DNA of 64,000 nucleotides from assembly GCA_945861535.1 (NCBI GenBank), contig CAMAUZ010000022.1, positions 1-64,000 of the forward strand, in the 5' to 3' direction. Below, one piece after another: positions 62,208 to 64,000 of this stretch. Position 1 is the first letter of the stretch, and every line of letters starts with the position of its first letter. The stretch comes from Akkermansia muciniphila. GTDB taxonomy: Bacteria > Verrucomicrobiota > Verrucomicrobiia > Limisphaerales > BJHT01. The notes beneath the pieces were generated by a model that saw only the letters and a program-made list of their open reading frames with translations, did no database searches and was not told the DNA's origin. A program made the translations under genes and the position numbers.

Positions 62208-63209
62208 TCACCTCGGCTCGTCCGCGAATGGTTCCACCCGTTCCGATTGCCTCCCGGACAGATCGCCGTGGTTCCGGTAATGCTCGGCGCACTCGTCTTC
62301 GCGCCCGCGCACGATGCGCCGGCCGGCGAGACGGCCAAACTCGGAGGTGATGACGGTGCATTGCCGCTCGCCGTCGGGCCCGTCGTGGACGAGCACCACC
62401 CAATCGCGCGTTTTGCCCTGCTCGTGGGCGTGGGCGGTGTTCGAGTAGAGGGCGGTGTAGTGCCGCTCGCCGCGCGTGGTGTGCAGCACGGGAAGCCACG
62501 CTTCGCCGGTCGGGTTGAAGCGGCGCGGCGCAATTTTCTTCAGCGTCTCCGCGGCGTCTTCGCGGCGATACTCGGCGTCCACGTCGAGCAGTTCGGCCAC
62601 CGAAGGTTCAGCGGCTCGGGCGGCCGGCGGAATCGGCGCGGTCACCGGCGGGAGCGGGAGCAGGAGCGGCGATGCGGGCCGGGCCGAGGACGACGCGGCG
62701 GGCAACGATGGCGGCGTGGCGACGGGCGCGCGGCGGATGCGCCCGAGCCGGTGCGCAAGCGAATCGCGGATGCCCGCGAGGCGTTTCGCGCCGAGACCGG
62801 GAAGGTGCTCGAGCCGGCCATCGTGCGCGGCGGTTTCCAGTTCCGCCAACGACTCGATCCCCAGGTCGTCGTGGAGTTTCCACGCGAGGCCCTTGCCGAC
62901 GCCGGGAACGGAACGGAGCAACGCGATCGGATCGTGCTCGCCCCGCAGCCGGTCGAGCATGCCCAGCCGCCCGTGTTGAATCAGGTCGCGGATCGCGTGC
63001 GCGATGCTCACGCCGATGCCGGGCAGCTTCTCCAATCCCGCCAGTCCCTCGGCGGCGAAAATTTCGGCGACGGGCTGCGCCAGCCCCCGCAGGACCTCCG
63101 AGGCGTGATGATATGCCTGCACCCGATAGCGGCTCGCGCCCTGCTCGGCGAGGATGCGCGCCACTTCGTCGAGGCGTCCGGCGATGTCTTCGTTTAAGGC
63201 GGTGGGCAT
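62208..63209 (-). CDS. PolX-N-terminal-like helix-hairpin-helix DNA-binding protein
   Basis: MPTALNEDIAGRLDEVARILAEQGASRYRVQAYHHASEVLRGLAQPVAEIFAAEGLAGLEKLPGIGVSIAHAIRDLIQHGRLGMLDRLRGEHDPIALLRSVPGVGKGLAWKLHDDLGIESL; no polymerase or PHP domain follows. Confidence 0.85.
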   Translation of the reverse strand: MPTALNEDIAGRLDEVARILAEQGASRYRVQAYHHASEVLRGLAQPVAEIFAAEGLAGLEKLPGIGVSIAHAIRDLIQHGRLGMLDRLRGEHDPIALLRSVPGVGKGLAWKLHDDLGIESLAELETAAHDGRLEHLPGLGAKRLAGIRDSLAHRLGRIRRAPVATPPSLPAASSSARPASPLLLPLPPVTAPIPPAARAAEPSVAELLDVDAEYRREDAAETLKKIAPRRFNPTGEAWLPVLHTTRGERHYTALYSNTAHAHEQGKTRDWVVLVHDGPDGERQCTVITSEFGRLAGRRIVRGREDECAEHYRNHGDLSGRQSERVEPFADEPR

Positions 63210-64000
63210 GGTGATTCCACTTGGATGCGGGCCAGGCTTTGCAATGCCTTGGTCACGGTTTGGGCGAGCGGGACGGTGGTGCGGACGCGCGTGCGTTGGG
63301 CCGCGGCCAGCTCGACGGGCGGTTCGTAGAGGTGGGTGAGCGGGGCGAAATCTTCGAGGCGCGCGTCGGAGACTTCGTCGGGTTTGGCTTCGCGGGCGCG
63401 GAGGCGTTGCTTCACGGCGTCGTCGCTGGCGTGGGCCTCGAGGACGCGCCAGGACAGGCCGGATTTTCCGAAACGTTCCGCGAGCAGGTCGCGTTGCGCG
63501 CGGCGGGCGAAGGTGGCGTCGAGGATGACGCCGTGGCCCTTTTGCAATTGCACCGCGGCCGTGGCGAGCAGGCGGTCGTAGGTTTGCTTGGTCATCGCCG
63601 CCGAGTAGAGGCGCTTGCGGGCGGCGGCGCTGCTGCGTTCGTAGAGCGGGAAGCCCGCGAGCTTTTTGCGGACGTAATCGGAGGAATAAACCTCCCAGCC
63701 CAGCTCGGCACCCAGCGCGTGCGCGAGCGTGCTCTTGCCGGAGGCGATGCGGCCCATCACGGCGAGCGCGAGCGGCTGCGAGCCGGCGACGGCGTATTGC
63801 AGCGCGAGCCGGAAATAGCGGCGCGCCCGTTCGGCGCTGGCCCGCCGCTCTTCCTCGGAGGCGGCGTGCGCGAGGCTGTGGAGGCTCTCGACCTTGCCGC
63901 GCACGTAGGCGCGGTAGCACTTGTAGAAATCCAGCAGGCGCGGCAAGCCATCGTCGTGGAGCGCGCTGGCGATGCGCGTGGCGAAATGCCGGGCGAGATC
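63194..64000 (-). CDS. ATP-binding (AAA_33-like) domain protein, C-terminal part of an aminoglycoside-phosphotransferase-family fusion, runs off the window
   Basis: VMGRIASGKSTLAHALGAELGWEVYSSDYVRKKLAGFPLYERS...MTKQTYDRLLATAAVQLQKGHGVILDATFARRAQRDLL; overlaps the downstream HHH gene by 16 nt. Confidence 0.8.
   Translation of the reverse strand, partial: DLARHFATRIASALHDDGLPRLLDFYKCYRAYVRGKVESLHSLAHAASEEERRASAERARRYFRLALQYAVAGSQPLALAVMGRIASGKSTLAHALGAELGWEVYSSDYVRKKLAGFPLYERSSAAARKRLYSAAMTKQTYDRLLATAAVQLQKGHGVILDATFARRAQRDLLAERFGKSGLSWRVLEAHASDDAVKQRLRAREAKPDEVSDARLEDFAPLTHLYEPPVELAAAQRTRVRTTVPLAQTVTKALQSLARIQVESPCPPP

Overview
High-GC bacterial chromosome segment, probably from the PVC superphylum and most likely Verrucomicrobiota-like. 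This is inferred from the PSCyt1/DUF1549-DUF1553 and DUF1501 proteins and the repeat-rich spacers; no phylogeny was run. The centrepiece (about 6.75-24.07 kb, + strand) is a three-gene PUFA/secondary-lipid synthase locus. Its order is PfaD-type enoyl reductase, then PfaA-type KS-AT-4xACP-KR-DH, then a PfaC-type protein KS-CLF-AT-DH-DH. The rest is mostly ordinary metabolism: fumarase, FolC, PyrG-KdsB, NfeD-type protease, TolC, GapA, a suf/NifU Fe-S set, PSCyt1/DUF1501, GspF and an HHH protein. Small toxin-antitoxin modules are interspersed. The most unusual signal is a dense population of palindromic repeat families. At least nine copies or half-copies sit in frame inside the two megasynthase ORFs, some within catalytic domains. 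Other copies form a TIR-bounded, nested family with three copies in spacers. Further observations are a 58-aa Phd/YefM-like ORF absent from the ORF track that forms an ATGA-coupled operon with HicB-HicA, a duplicated sufU 3' end flanking that operon, fumarase subunits split by about 2 kb of TA genes, a perfect 34-bp palindrome, and a truncated RND permease. No rRNA, CRISPR array or convincing tRNA was seen.
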